From NCBI RefSeq assembly GCF_046773475.1, contig NZ_CP177239.1:1798001-1862000 (forward strand): a stretch of 64,000 bases of DNA, written 5' to 3'. The stretch's first letter is position 1; every line of letters begins with the position of its first letter. Positions 44,680-53,341 of the stretch are shown in pieces. Origin of the DNA: Nitratireductor aquimarinus (GTDB lineage: Bacteria > Pseudomonadota > Alphaproteobacteria > Rhizobiales > Rhizobiaceae). Made by a program: the position numbers and the translations under genes. Below the pieces are notes generated by a model that searched no databases, had not been told where the DNA came from, and was given only the letters and a program-made list of their open reading frames with translations.

Positions 44680-46730
44680 CTGTCGATAGAAAATCTGTAC
44701 CGTCGGTCTCCGTCACCTATAGCCAGAACGGCAGTTCGACCAGGGCGAACGAGTTGGGGATGCGCCCCATGCAGGAGCGGGCGTTTGAGCGGCGCGGCGA
44801 GCAATACCTGCTCATCAAATCGCCGCCCGCCTCCGGCAAGAGTCGCGCGCTTATGTTCATTGCGCTCGACAAGCTGCGTAATCAGGGGCTCCGACAGGCC
44901 ATCATCACCGTACCTGAGAAATCAATCGGGTCGAGCTTTAATGATGAACCGCTATCCCGTTTCGGCTTCTGGGCCGACTGGCACGTCGAACCGAAGTGGA
45001 ATCTCTGCAACGCGCCCGGCTCCGAAGGCAGCAAGGCGGACTCGGTCGGCGCTTTCCTCAAGAGCGACGACAAGGTGCTGGTCTGCCCCCACGCGACTTT
45101 CCGCAATGCCGTTGAGAAGTTCGGCGTAGATGCCTTCGACAATCGCCTGATTGCAGTGGACGAGTTTCATCATGTCTCTGCCAACCCTGACAACAAGCTG
45201 GGTGCGCAACTTGCCGAACTGATCGCGCGGGACAAGGTCCACATCGTCGCGATGACAGGATCATATTTCCGGGGCGATGCCGAGCCGGTGCTGATGCCGC
45301 ACGATGAGGCGAGGTTCGATACCGTCACCTACACCTATTACGAGCAGTTGAACGGCTACAAATACCTGAAAACACTCGATATTGGCTATTTTTTCTATAC
45401 CGGTGCCTATTCGAATGACATCCTCAAGGTGCTCGACCCCGCCGAGAAGACGATAATCCACATTCCATCCGTCAATTCGCGCGAGAGCACAAAGGACAAG
45501 ATCAGGGAAGTCGAGCACATCATCGAGGAGCTGGGCGAATGGCAGGGAACTGATCCGGCCACGGGCTTCCAGCTTGTAAAGACCCCGGAAGGACGTGTTC
45601 TGCGTATTGCCGACCTGGTCGATGATGATGCGAGCAAGCGGGACAAGGTATCCGCTGCGCTCAAAGACCCGGCCCAGAAGAATAACCGCGACCATGTGGA
45701 CATCATCATCGCGCTCGGCATGGCCAAAGAAGGCTTTGACTGGATTTGGTGCGAGCACGCACTGACGGTTGGCTATCGGGCCAGCCTGACGGAGATCGTG
45801 CAGATCATCGGGCGGGCCACCCGCGATGCCGAGGGAAAGACCCGCGCGCGTTTCACCAACTTGATTGCCGAGCCTGATGCCTCCGAGGAGGCAGTCACCG
45901 AGGCCGTCAACGACACCCTGAAAGCGATCGCTGCCAGCTTGCTCATGGAGCAAGTACTGGCACCGCGCTTCAACTTTACGCCGAAAAAGGTAGAAAACCG
46001 CCCGGTTGAAGGTTTCGACTATGGCGAGGGCGGCTACGATCCCAACAAATGCAATGTCGGTTTCAACGAGGAAAGCGGCCAGTTCCAGATCGAAATCAAG
46101 GGGTTGGCCGACCCCAAGAGCAAGGAAGCCGAACGCATCTGTCAGGAAGATTTGAACGAGGTGATTGCCGCTTTCGCGCAGGATAAGACAGCAGTTGAGC
46201 GCGGCCTGTTCGATGAGGAACTCGTCCCCGAGGAACTGACCCAGGTGCGCATGGGCAAGATCATCAAGGACAAGTATCCCGAACTGGACGAAGACGATCA
46301 GGAGGCTGTGCGCCAGCACGCGATCGCTGCGCTAAATCTTACGCAGAAAGCCAAACAAGCGGCGCTGGAAGACCCGGCGGGCGAGAAGGGGCCGAACAAT
46401 GCGCTGATCCAGGGCGTTCGCAAATTCGCGATGGACGTCCGTGAATTGGACATCGACCTTATCGATCGCATCAACCCGTTCAGCGAAGCCTATGCCATCC
46501 TTGCCAAGACCATGAGCGAGGAGAGCCTGAAGCAGGTCGCAGCGATTATATCGGCAAAAAAGGTGCAACTCACACCCGAGGAAGCCCGCGATCTTGCCCG
46601 CCGCGCCCTGAAGTTCAAGCAGGAACGCGGCCGTCTGCCGTCCATCACATCGTCCGACGCCTGGGAAAAGAAGATGGCCGAAGGCGTCGCCTATCTTGCA
46701 CGCATGAAGCAGGAGGCGGCGAATGGCTAA
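44676..46730 (+). CDS. SF2 DEAD/DEAH-type helicase of restriction-like operon, 684 aa
   Basis: Superfamily 2 helicase/translocase. Walker A KSPPASGKSRAL at 48-59, Walker B VDEFHHV at 161-167 (DEFH form), motif III MTGSYF at 193-198, and motif VI QIIGRATRD at 376-384. The C-terminal ~280 residues are acidic and helical, not recognisable as a nuclease. Its start overlaps the methyltransferase stop by four bases, and its end overlaps the next gene by eight, so the three products are probably made in fixed ratio and act as one complex, like the HsdR or Res motor of restriction systems. Confidence 0.9.
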   Translation: MTVDRKSVPSVSVTYSQNGSSTRANELGMRPMQERAFERRGEQYLLIKSPPASGKSRALMFIALDKLRNQGLRQAIITVPEKSIGSSFNDEPLSRFGFWADWHVEPKWNLCNAPGSEGSKADSVGAFLKSDDKVLVCPHATFRNAVEKFGVDAFDNRLIAVDEFHHVSANPDNKLGAQLAELIARDKVHIVAMTGSYFRGDAEPVLMPHDEARFDTVTYTYYEQLNGYKYLKTLDIGYFFYTGAYSNDILKVLDPAEKTIIHIPSVNSRESTKDKIREVEHIIEELGEWQGTDPATGFQLVKTPEGRVLRIADLVDDDASKRDKVSAALKDPAQKNNRDHVDIIIALGMAKEGFDWIWCEHALTVGYRASLTEIVQIIGRATRDAEGKTRARFTNLIAEPDASEEAVTEAVNDTLKAIAASLLMEQVLAPRFNFTPKKVENRPVEGFDYGEGGYDPNKCNVGFNEESGQFQIEIKGLADPKSKEAERICQEDLNEVIAAFAQDKTAVERGLFDEELVPEELTQVRMGKIIKDKYPELDEDDQEAVRQHAIAALNLTQKAKQAALEDPAGEKGPNNALIQGVRKFAMDVRELDIDLIDRINPFSEAYAILAKTMSEESLKQVAAIISAKKVQLTPEEARDLARRALKFKQERGRLPSITSSDAWEKKMAEGVAYLARMKQEAANG

Positions 46731-47910
46731 GGCATTTACGGATGATGATGATGCGCTGCTGGCCGAGCTTGGCGTTGAGGTCAAGACTAAGACGGCGACC
46801 AGCCGCACACCGCGCGAAGAGCGGATCATTGCGGGCTTCGAGGAAATACAACGCTTCTTTGATGAGCACGGTCGGGCACCGCAGCATGGCGAGGATCGCG
46901 ATATTTTCGAACGCCTCTATGCCTTGCGCCTCGACCGCATTCGAGAACAGGCCGAGTGCCGGGAACTGGTAGCGTCCCTTGACCATCAGGGATTGCTGGG
47001 AGCAGCGCCAGAGAACGATGCCGACACGGAGGAGTTGGACGATGATGCCTTGCTCGCCGAACTGGGCGTGGAGGAGGATACGCCGCCCATCACAGAGCTG
47101 AAGCATGTTCGCTCAAGCGCCGAGAAGAAAGCCGCAGAGGAGATAGCCAACCGAGAAAAGTGCGAAAATTTCGAGGACTTCGAACCTCTCTTCGAGAAGG
47201 TGCAGCGCGAGCTGGATGCTGGCGTCCGCGAAACGCGCCCATTCGAGATGAAGGCCGAGATTCAGCCGGGACGCTTTTTCATCGTTGGCGGACAGAAAGC
47301 CTACGTTGCCGAGATGGGCGAACTCACGGTCACGGATCAGGGTCGCACCGACGCCAGACTACGCGTGATCTTCGACAACGGCACCGAGAGCAACATGCTC
47401 ATGCGTTCGCTTCAGCGCGCCCTGAACAAGGACGAAGCTGGCCGGCGCATCACCGATCCGGTCGCAGGCCCGCTCTTTTCTGACGATGCGATCGACGGCG
47501 ACGAGGCTAGTGGCACGATCTATGTACTCCGCAGCAAATCCGATCATCCCATGGTGGCCGAGAACCGCGACCTCGTTCACAAGATCGGCGTTACAAACAT
47601 GCCGGTCGAAAAGCGGATCGCCGGTGCACGACTCCAGACAACCTTTCTCATGGCCGATGTCGAAATCGTCGCGACTTATGAGCTTTACAACATCAACAGG
47701 ACGAAGCTGGAAAACCTGATCCACCGCATATTTGGCCCGGCCCGCCTGGACATCGAAATCCCCGACCGTTTTGGGCGTCCGGTGATCCCCCGCGAGTGGT
47801 TCCTCGTGCCGATCTTTGTGATCGATGAGGCGGTTGAGCGAATTAGAGATGGAACGATCGGCGACTATCTCTACGACCCCAAGAGCGCTGCGTTGCAGCG
47901 TCGTGCGTAA
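46723..47910 (+). CDS. GIY-YIG-like (T5orf172-type) nuclease protein, 395 aa
   Basis: Probable nuclease subunit. A GIY-YIG-like domain lies near 262-360: GTIYVLRSKSD (264-274), KIGVTNMPVEKRIAGARL (287-304) and an E at the expected C-terminal place in the NRTKLENLIHRIFG helix. This arrangement matches the T5orf172/GIY-YIG superfamily. The N-terminal 120 residues hold two copies of the motif DDDALLAELGVE (about 8-19 and 107-117) flanking a helical segment. The middle (~180-230) is beta-rich. With a methyltransferase and a helicase upstream it is the likely cleaving component; activity is inferred. Confidence 0.82.
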   Translation: MAKAFTDDDDALLAELGVEVKTKTATSRTPREERIIAGFEEIQRFFDEHGRAPQHGEDRDIFERLYALRLDRIREQAECRELVASLDHQGLLGAAPENDADTEELDDDALLAELGVEEDTPPITELKHVRSSAEKKAAEEIANREKCENFEDFEPLFEKVQRELDAGVRETRPFEMKAEIQPGRFFIVGGQKAYVAEMGELTVTDQGRTDARLRVIFDNGTESNMLMRSLQRALNKDEAGRRITDPVAGPLFSDDAIDGDEASGTIYVLRSKSDHPMVAENRDLVHKIGVTNMPVEKRIAGARLQTTFLMADVEIVATYELYNINRTKLENLIHRIFGPARLDIEIPDRFGRPVIPREWFLVPIFVIDEAVERIRDGTIGDYLYDPKSAALQRRA

Positions 47911-47921
47911 AGCAGGCACAA

Positions 47922-49634
47922 ATGGTTTCATCGGTTCTGCAATCGCTCCTGTCGCGCGGCTATTTTCCCAAAGAACTGCCACCAGCGTTTACGACGAAGG
48001 ACTTTGGCGACCACGCGATGTCGATCCTTAGTGACTGGCAAACCGGCGACGTGTTCCGCATCAAACCCGCGAAGAAATTTGGGAAGATCAATGGAAAGCG
48101 GCATCGGGATCGCTACAGCTATGAAGCAATCCCGAATGCCGACCCTGAGCTGATCTCAAAACCGAAGCGCCTGTATGAACGCCGCAATCTTCACATCACT
48201 CATCCGATACCGCAGGCACTCTTATCCAAGGAAATCGCGGAAAACTGGACTACGGTACTGCGATGGTTGTCTCGCCGAAAATACTCCATAGATGAAATCG
48301 TGGTATCGGCAAATTTTGAACGAGCAATCAAGGGAATCAATTTTCGAGCCCACGAAGCGAAGAAGAGCTACATTGAAGCAACGGCGGATTGGCTCGTATG
48401 CACCGACATCTCGCGCTTCTACCCGACAATCTATACGCACTCGATACCTTGGGCAGCCTACGGCAAGGAGCGTGTGAAGTCCGCACTGAAAACTTACGAG
48501 GGTAGCTTCGCAGACCGCCTCGATCAGCTGGTCCGAAGTTGCAATCGTAACCAGACGGTCGGCATCCCCATCGGACCCGAAACATCCCGCATAATTGCGG
48601 AAATCATATCATCGCGCATCGATGAAGATTTCGCCACCCGTTGCAGCGAGCCACATCAGTCCATGATCGACAGGTTGCAAGATGACTGGACCGTCGGATC
48701 AAGTACCCTGGAGGGTGCCGAGAAGATTCTATCGGCTATCTCGGCTTGCTATCGTGAGTATGGTTTGGAGATCAACGGCAGCAAAACGTCCATCAATCAT
48801 ATTCTCGCGTCGCGGTCGGAAAGCTGGAAGTCAGAAATTTCCGCCTTTTTGTCCCACCGCAATGGGGGGTTGCAGGGTGGTCGGATGAAAGAATTTCTCT
48901 CGCTTTGCCTCCGTCTTCAGTTGGAAAACCCGGCTGCACCGGCTCTCAACTATGCGCTCGCCGTGATCGAGGGGCGAAAGTACTCACGGTCGGATATCGA
49001 AATGATAGAGTCGTTTCTACTGAAGTCGGCTGCGATTGCTCCGAGCAGCTTAGATCGTGTCTGTCGCATCCTGCTCAATATCGATTATCGACCAGGGGGG
49101 CTCTCGAAAGACAGGATCGTCGATCGGTTTACGAAGCTGGCCGAGCGTCATTTCGAGAATGGTGCCTTATTTGAGGTGATTTGGCTGCTGTATACCCTTC
49201 GCGGCTTCAAAAAGCCTTTCCGATCCAAGAAGCTCATGGAGCTGGCCTGCGCTACCCCTTCCAGTGCAATAAGACTCATCCTCTTGGATACCAGTGACAA
49301 GGGCTACTGCACCACTCCGGCCCCGGTGAGCGCATGGGAAGATGAAATAGAGGAAGATGGCGTGCTGGCGAACTGGAGCTGGCTCTTTGCCTATGAGGGC
49401 ATCCGCCACGGATGGCTAAGCGACAAGAAAGGGTTGATGGCGAAGCCATTTTTTAAGGCGATGGCCGACAGGGACGTCGTTTTTTACGATCCTCGCAGGA
49501 ACGTACGGAAGTCGCAGAGCGTCAAGCGCGATCGCCAACGGGAAAGCCGCGATCAAGAAAAGGAGGTTCTGCGACTCCTGGAGCAACTACGGGGGGTAGA
49601 ATTTTCTGTGAGCCTGTTCAGCTCCGAATATTGA
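47922..49634 (+). CDS. Reverse transcriptase (non-retron, non-DGR, Abi/UG-like), 570 aa
   Basis: RNA-directed DNA polymerase. Motif A CTDISRFYPTIY at 160-171, motif B GIPIGPETSRIIAEII at 214-229, motif C RLQDDWTVG at 251-259 (the usual Y/F-x-DD is L-Q-DD with both Asp kept), and motif D GLEINGSKTSI at 281-291. The last ~270 residues are helical, without maturase or endonuclease signatures, as in abortive-infection (AbiA/AbiK) and unknown-group defence RTs. It starts 12 bases after the nuclease gene, so it is in the same operon. No msr/msd retron RNA fits in the 12-base gap. GC content is lower than in the core genes. Confidence 0.88.
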   Translation: MVSSVLQSLLSRGYFPKELPPAFTTKDFGDHAMSILSDWQTGDVFRIKPAKKFGKINGKRHRDRYSYEAIPNADPELISKPKRLYERRNLHITHPIPQALLSKEIAENWTTVLRWLSRRKYSIDEIVVSANFERAIKGINFRAHEAKKSYIEATADWLVCTDISRFYPTIYTHSIPWAAYGKERVKSALKTYEGSFADRLDQLVRSCNRNQTVGIPIGPETSRIIAEIISSRIDEDFATRCSEPHQSMIDRLQDDWTVGSSTLEGAEKILSAISACYREYGLEINGSKTSINHILASRSESWKSEISAFLSHRNGGLQGGRMKEFLSLCLRLQLENPAAPALNYALAVIEGRKYSRSDIEMIESFLLKSAAIAPSSLDRVCRILLNIDYRPGGLSKDRIVDRFTKLAERHFENGALFEVIWLLYTLRGFKKPFRSKKLMELACATPSSAIRLILLDTSDKGYCTTPAPVSAWEDEIEEDGVLANWSWLFAYEGIRHGWLSDKKGLMAKPFFKAMADRDVVFYDPRRNVRKSQSVKRDRQRESRDQEKEVLRLLEQLRGVEFSVSLFSSEY

Positions 49635-49738
49635 TTGGATAGTGCTCGCACGATCGGGTCGATGACCGGCCCAGACCCGCGCTTAGTTCAACGCGGTGGT
49701 TTGCTTGGGGTTTTGGCCATCACAGTAGCTGCGCCGCG

Positions 49739-49879
49739 CTACCCGGCATTCAGTATTGCCGCCACACGAGACTGCGCATCGATAATGTGGACGCGGCGTC
49801 GGTTTTCATAATCTGGCGAGTCCGTTTCCGCACCGTGCGGCGCGTCGGCTTCAAGTGACGCGTGGGTCAGTGGAAACAC
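49739..49879 (-). pseudogene. Remnant paralogue of the 115-aa gene at 50634
   Basis: A short minus-strand frame encodes SPDYENRRRVHIIDAQSRVA and ends at TAG 49739. It matches LPDYEKRRRAHLDDARDRVA in the C-terminal part of the gene at 50634-50981. DNA similarity includes the shared stretch TTTTCATAATCTGGC. The N-terminal part is missing, so this is a decayed copy; a 46-aa product from GTG 49879 cannot be ruled out. Confidence 0.6.
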
Positions 49880-50198
49880 ATTGACCGCCCTTCGTGGTAC
49901 TGGCGTGCGACTCAGCACACTGCGACGCTGCCATTTGTGGCAAACGTCCCATTGCCTTTATCAACTTCGATACGGCTCTGCCGGAGTAGGGAGCACATCC
50001 GCCCCATTTCCTCCCTTTCGGTTGCCCGTCCCTCTGTAATTCTCGCGGTCCTGCCGGACGGCGCTTTGCCGTCAAGGGGCTGCCCGCACCACCCCGCCGC
50101 AGGCGGGCCGTGTTGCCCATGACGGCGGCAGTCGATGCCGTCCGGCCTTTCGTTCCGCGTCCTTCGGGACAGTCAACAACGAACGAAAGGAAAGAAAA
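49880..50198 (+). other. Leader region, related to the one at 50982-51477
   Basis: No gene seen. It contains CAGCACACTGCGA, TTGCCGTCAA, CTGCCCGC, GTGTTG, TGACGGCGGC and GGCCTTTCG in this order and ends with GAACGAAAGGAA before the next ATG. The same blocks occur in the same order at about 51054-51477, so the two are copies of one leader. It probably carries promoter and translation control elements. Confidence 0.6.
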
Positions 50199-50564
50199 AT
50201 GGGACTTGATATGTACGCACACTACCTGCACGACGCACCGTCGACGCCGGTGGATTTTACGGTCGAAAATTACGGCGAGCTGCACTACTGGCGCAAACAT
50301 CCTAACCTTCATGGCTGGATGGAACGCCTCTATCGCGAGAAGGGAGGCCAGGACAGCTCCTTCAACTGCGTCAACCTCCTTCTCACGGCTGAAGACCTTG
50401 ACCGTCTTGAGGCTGACATCCGCGCAGGCAACCTTCCGGCGACAAACGGCTTCTTCTTCGGCGTCAGTGATGGCTTCGAGGTCGATGACGACCTGCGATT
50501 CATCGCGAAGGCCCGCGAGGCGATCGCGGATGGTCTGGCTGTCTATTACACATCATGGTGGTGA
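50199..50564 (+). CDS. Conserved plasmid/phage-type protein of unknown function, 121 aa
   Basis: Begins MGLDMYAHYLHD and contains ELHYWRKHPNLHGWMERLY near 29-47, LLTAEDLDRLEADI near 66-79, LPATNGFFFG near 84-93 and a YYTSWW end. I recall this pattern from small conserved proteins of phages, plasmids and ICEs, sometimes mislabelled phosphoglycerate kinase; no activity is established. A strong AAAGGAAAG site precedes the ATG. A perfect terminator hairpin follows. Confidence 0.8.
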   Translation: MGLDMYAHYLHDAPSTPVDFTVENYGELHYWRKHPNLHGWMERLYREKGGQDSSFNCVNLLLTAEDLDRLEADIRAGNLPATNGFFFGVSDGFEVDDDLRFIAKAREAIADGLAVYYTSWW

Positions 50565-50577
50565 CACCCAGACACAA

Positions 50578-50607
50578 ATCGGGCCGGTGACGGATCACCG
50601 GCCCGAT
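50578..50607. terminator. Perfect hairpin between convergent genes
   Basis: 13-bp stem ATCGGGCCGGTGA/TCACCGGCCCGAT with CGGA loop, 14 bases after the plus-strand gene and 27 bases before the end of the minus-strand gene; probably terminates both. Confidence 0.75.
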
Positions 50608-50633
50608 CTTCGCAACGGCAGAGGTGCTGCCGC

Positions 50634-50981
50634 TCATCGTTCCCCGTTCCAATAGTGTCTTTGCGCTTCGCGCCCCTCCGCCAGCAGTGCCGCCACCCGA
50701 TCCCGTGCATCATCGAGATGCGCGCGCCTCCGTTTTTCATAATCTGGCAAGCCGTGCTCCGCCGGCATGACGATCGAAGGCATCCCGTCCGCGAGATTGT
50801 CCGTGAACGCTTGTCCCATCAAGATGTCGAAGATTTCGCTGCACGGCGCATCGGCGCCGGCATAGGGTACAAGGAGCTTGTGAGCCTCCGCGATCATTGC
50901 GCGCGCCAGCGTCAATCCATCAATGATTCCGTGGCGATCTTCGAGGGCGGCAAATTCCAGTCGCACAGTGCGCTCTTTCAT
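50634..50981 (-). CDS. Hypothetical element protein, 115 aa
   Basis: Unknown function. Hydrophilic, helical, begins MKERTVRLEFAALEDRHG and contains GLPDYEKRRRAHLDDARDRV near 77-96. ATG 50981 is preceded by GAGGAAG. A truncated second copy of its C-terminal coding region lies at 49739-49879, showing a duplication of this block with its leader. Convergent with the 121-aa gene across a hairpin. Confidence 0.7.
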   Translation of the reverse strand: MKERTVRLEFAALEDRHGIIDGLTLARAMIAEAHKLLVPYAGADAPCSEIFDILMGQAFTDNLADGMPSIVMPAEHGLPDYEKRRRAHLDDARDRVAALLAEGREAQRHYWNGER

Positions 50982-51477
50982 AGCTTTCTTCCTCTGCGTA
51001 TCGGTTTCCCGGCGCCAGAGCCCGATCGGTTGCCCGCTGCGGCCCGGCGTGCGGCCCAGCACACTGCGATGGCGCCCCGGTCACGGTCTGACAGGACATA
51101 GATACGCTTCCGCCGCTTCGATTTCCTGGTCACGGGTTGGCCAAGTTATTGATCCGGCTGGCAGATCGGCCCCCTATTTTCCGTAATGATTATTATCGCA
51201 TCGGCATTTCGTGCCCGCTGGCGCGGCGCGCATGTCTTTCCCATCTGCCCCAACGGCGGCAGATCAGACCCGGCCCGTTTTGCGGTTTCCCGTTCATTTC
51301 TCTGCTGTCCCTTTCGCCCGTTGCTTCAGGTGATGCTTGTTCTGGCGGCCGTCGCCTTGCCGTCAATGACGCTGCCCGCTCCATTCGCTGCGCTCCCGTG
51401 TTGGTCTTGACGGCGGCGGCTGATGACGCCCGCCCGGCCTTTCGCATCGAAGCAACTTTGAACGAAAGGAACTGAAA
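50982..51477 (+). other. Leader region before the 68-aa gene, no gene
   Basis: No supported coding frame on either strand. The 3' part repeats the block order of the leader at 49880-50198 (TTGCCGTCAA, CTGCCCGC, GTGTTG, TGACGGCGGC, GGCCTTTCG, GAACGAAAGGAA). A short AT-rich spot with TAATGATTATTAT near 51185 could hold a promoter. Confidence 0.55.
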
Positions 51478-51684
51478 ATGACCGAGAAAACGAACCGCAA
51501 GATGCCGAGCCTGATCGCCTACCACGTCACCGAAGGCGAAGACGGCAACTGGACCCGCATCGGTGCCGCCTGGGACCACGAAGACGCCAAAGGGCTCACT
51601 CTCCAACTGGAGATGATCCCGGTCGCCTTTACCGGCCGCATCGTCCTCCGCGAACCGAAACCCAAGCAGGAGGCGGGCGCGTAA
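51478..51684 (+). CDS. Small conserved ICE/plasmid protein, 68 aa
   Basis: Short protein with PSLIAYHVTEG and NWTRIGAAWDHEDAKGLTLQ motifs and GRIVLREPK near the end, a pattern I know from many proteobacterial ICE and plasmid accessory regions, function unknown. A GAACGAAAGGAAC site precedes the ATG. It is the first of three closely spaced genes (51478-52264). Confidence 0.8.
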   Translation: MTEKTNRKMPSLIAYHVTEGEDGNWTRIGAAWDHEDAKGLTLQLEMIPVAFTGRIVLREPKPKQEAGA

Positions 51685-51713
51685 GCGCCCCCTCTTTCCC
51701 GGAGGAAACAGAC

Positions 51714-51923
51714 ATGTGCAATCAGGATCATATCAGAACCGCCCGTGCCGCCTTGGCCCGCGCCGCCTGGGTTCGCGGCGGCAGCCCGGCCTACAATGAG
51801 GATGCCGTAACCGACCTTCTAGCCGATCTTCGCCACCACTGCGTTGCGGCCGGCCTGGACTTCGCCCGCTGCGAACGCATCGCCGCCATGTATTTCATGG
51901 CCGAGAATGGGGGGGCATCATGA
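51714..51923 (+). CDS. Hypothetical protein, 69 aa
   Basis: Small Ala-rich helical protein of unknown function (MCNQDHIRTARAALARAAW...). CGGAGG lies before the ATG. The stop overlaps the next start as ATGA, so it is coupled to the 114-aa gene. Confidence 0.65.
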   Translation: MCNQDHIRTARAALARAAWVRGGSPAYNEDAVTDLLADLRHHCVAAGLDFARCERIAAMYFMAENGGAS

Positions 51924-52264
51924 CCCGCCCTCTCACCGAAGTCGATAAGCGCGCCGGGTTTATGCGCGCCACCGGCGGCTACGCCCGCGCCAAAGAACGA
52001 TGGGCCGAACGTGCTGCGCGGGGCATGTCGGACGCCGAACTGGCCGAGGCGCTGGCCTTCGAGTTGGGCATATTCGGCGGCTCCAGCGGCCCGAACAGCC
52101 TGTCGCTGATTTATCAGGGTGCGGGACTGAAAATCTGGATTTCGTGGGAAATCCAAAACCACGTCATCGCGAAACCGGCATTTGAGGGCAAGGCCACAAT
52201 CGCGATGGCGCGGCACGTTTACGGGATCAAAGACCCTGCCGATCGGCAACTGACACTGCTTTGA
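51920..52264 (+). CDS. Hypothetical protein, 114 aa
   Basis: Unknown function. Helical basic N-terminus (RATGGYARAKERWAERAARG) and a beta-rich C-terminal half (LSLIYQGAGLKIWISWEIQN). Coupled to the upstream 69-aa gene. No membrane or signal segment. The following 171 bases to the next gene hold nothing I recognise. Confidence 0.65.
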   Translation: MTRPLTEVDKRAGFMRATGGYARAKERWAERAARGMSDAELAEALAFELGIFGGSSGPNSLSLIYQGAGLKIWISWEIQNHVIAKPAFEGKATIAMARHVYGIKDPADRQLTLL

Positions 52265-52435
52265 AAATCCTTCGTGGCCGTCATTGTCCGTAACAGGATG
52301 TCATAGGTTTGTTTGTAAATCGGAAGATGCTGATACTGCGCCAATGCTCCCCCTTCTTTTACCCCACCGCATCCTGTAGCGGTCTGAATGATTAAATAAT
52401 TGAATGACTAAGTCTCCGGGCGACCGCGCGCCGCC

Positions 52436-53320
52436 TCACCGGCGGACGCACCTCACCAGAGTTGGGCTGCTCTTGCCGCGGCTGAACTGGTCGCCGTCGC
52501 TAAAGCGCTGAATCCTCGCACCGTTGCCACTGCCCTCCGACGAGGACCAGTACCAGCTCGTGCTTGTCGGCAGGTTGGCCGCACCAAGCTGTGCGCGCCT
52601 GTCGTAGATATCGCCCAACTCATCGATCGCCGGCAGGTACCAGTCTGGGCCCCGATTGCGGCAGACCTGTGCCGCCTCATGATCGCCGGTGCCGTTGGCC
52701 AGCAGCCAGTTGGTGTTGGCGAGGCCGTCATCCAGAAGTTCCGGCGCGACCGCAGCATTGTCCCCGTTCAGGTCCGTGCCGTAGCCGCCATATTCATAGG
52801 CACCGCCGTTGGCAGTTTCATCCGCGTCGGCCACATACATCCGTGCGTTATCGACCGTTAAGCCGGCAAAGACCGCGCCGTCACTGGTGCAAACCGTACC
52901 GATCGGGCCGGTTTCGCAAGGATCAACGGTCTGGCAATCTGCGTACTGATAGCTCGGGTCGCCATCGAGCGTGCCATCGCGGCACATGCGGGTCTGGCTG
53001 ATGCTGGCGCAGCTCTCATCGTCTTCGGCGCTGTAGAAGGTATACGACGCGAGATGCGAAACCGCCTGCCCATCGAGCGAGCAGTCGGAAGGCGCAGCGC
53101 CGATCGCTTCCAGCGCCTGCCAGCTCCCATCCTCGCCGCAACGCTGGATGACGTCCCAGTCCTTGTTGTAGATGATCGTCCCGGCGGGGCGGGTTTCGCC
53201 GGAACAGGCGCGGCCATTGCACACCGCCGTACCCGGATAGGTGCACTCCGCCTGCGCCGCTGTGGCCGTCATCACTACGAGGGCGCCCATTCCCCATATA
53301 CAGGCCCGTAACTGTTTCAA
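52436..53320 (-). CDS. Secreted DUF1566/Lcl-type protein, copy 1, 294 aa
   Basis: Exported protein with signal peptide 1-24 (ends TAAQA) and a Cys-rich N-terminal module (CTYPGTAVCNGRACSGETRP). Then comes the DUF1566/Lcl C-terminal domain (~145-294) with ARMYVADADETANGG, ANTNWLLANGTGDHEAAQVC, GPDWYLPAIDELGDIY and SWYWSSSE. The final ~35 residues, between WSSSE and the invariant VRCVRR end, differ strongly from the three paralogues. It carries an extra ~50-residue Cys-containing insert absent from the other copies. TTG 53320 with GAGAGGA is the start. Last gene of the minus-strand array. Confidence 0.85.
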   Translation of the reverse strand: MKQLRACIWGMGALVVMTATAAQAECTYPGTAVCNGRACSGETRPAGTIIYNKDWDVIQRCGEDGSWQALEAIGAAPSDCSLDGQAVSHLASYTFYSAEDDESCASISQTRMCRDGTLDGDPSYQYADCQTVDPCETGPIGTVCTSDGAVFAGLTVDNARMYVADADETANGGAYEYGGYGTDLNGDNAAVAPELLDDGLANTNWLLANGTGDHEAAQVCRNRGPDWYLPAIDELGDIYDRRAQLGAANLPTSTSWYWSSSEGSGNGARIQRFSDGDQFSRGKSSPTLVRCVRR

Positions 53321-53341
53321 ATATCCTCTCTTCGTTCGCAG

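Noticed and set aside
47911..47921. Retron msr/msd RNA before the RT
   Set aside because: Only 11 bases lie between the nuclease stop and the RT start.
47922..49634. RT as the enzyme of a DGR acting on the DUF1566 array
   Set aside because: The RT is ~570 aa with an Abi-like C-terminal part, lacks DGR size and features, and no template repeat or Avd gene was seen near it.
41896..49634. Known BREX or DISARM system
   Set aside because: No PglZ, BrxC, DrmA/DrmB or PLD nuclease signatures were found among the genes.
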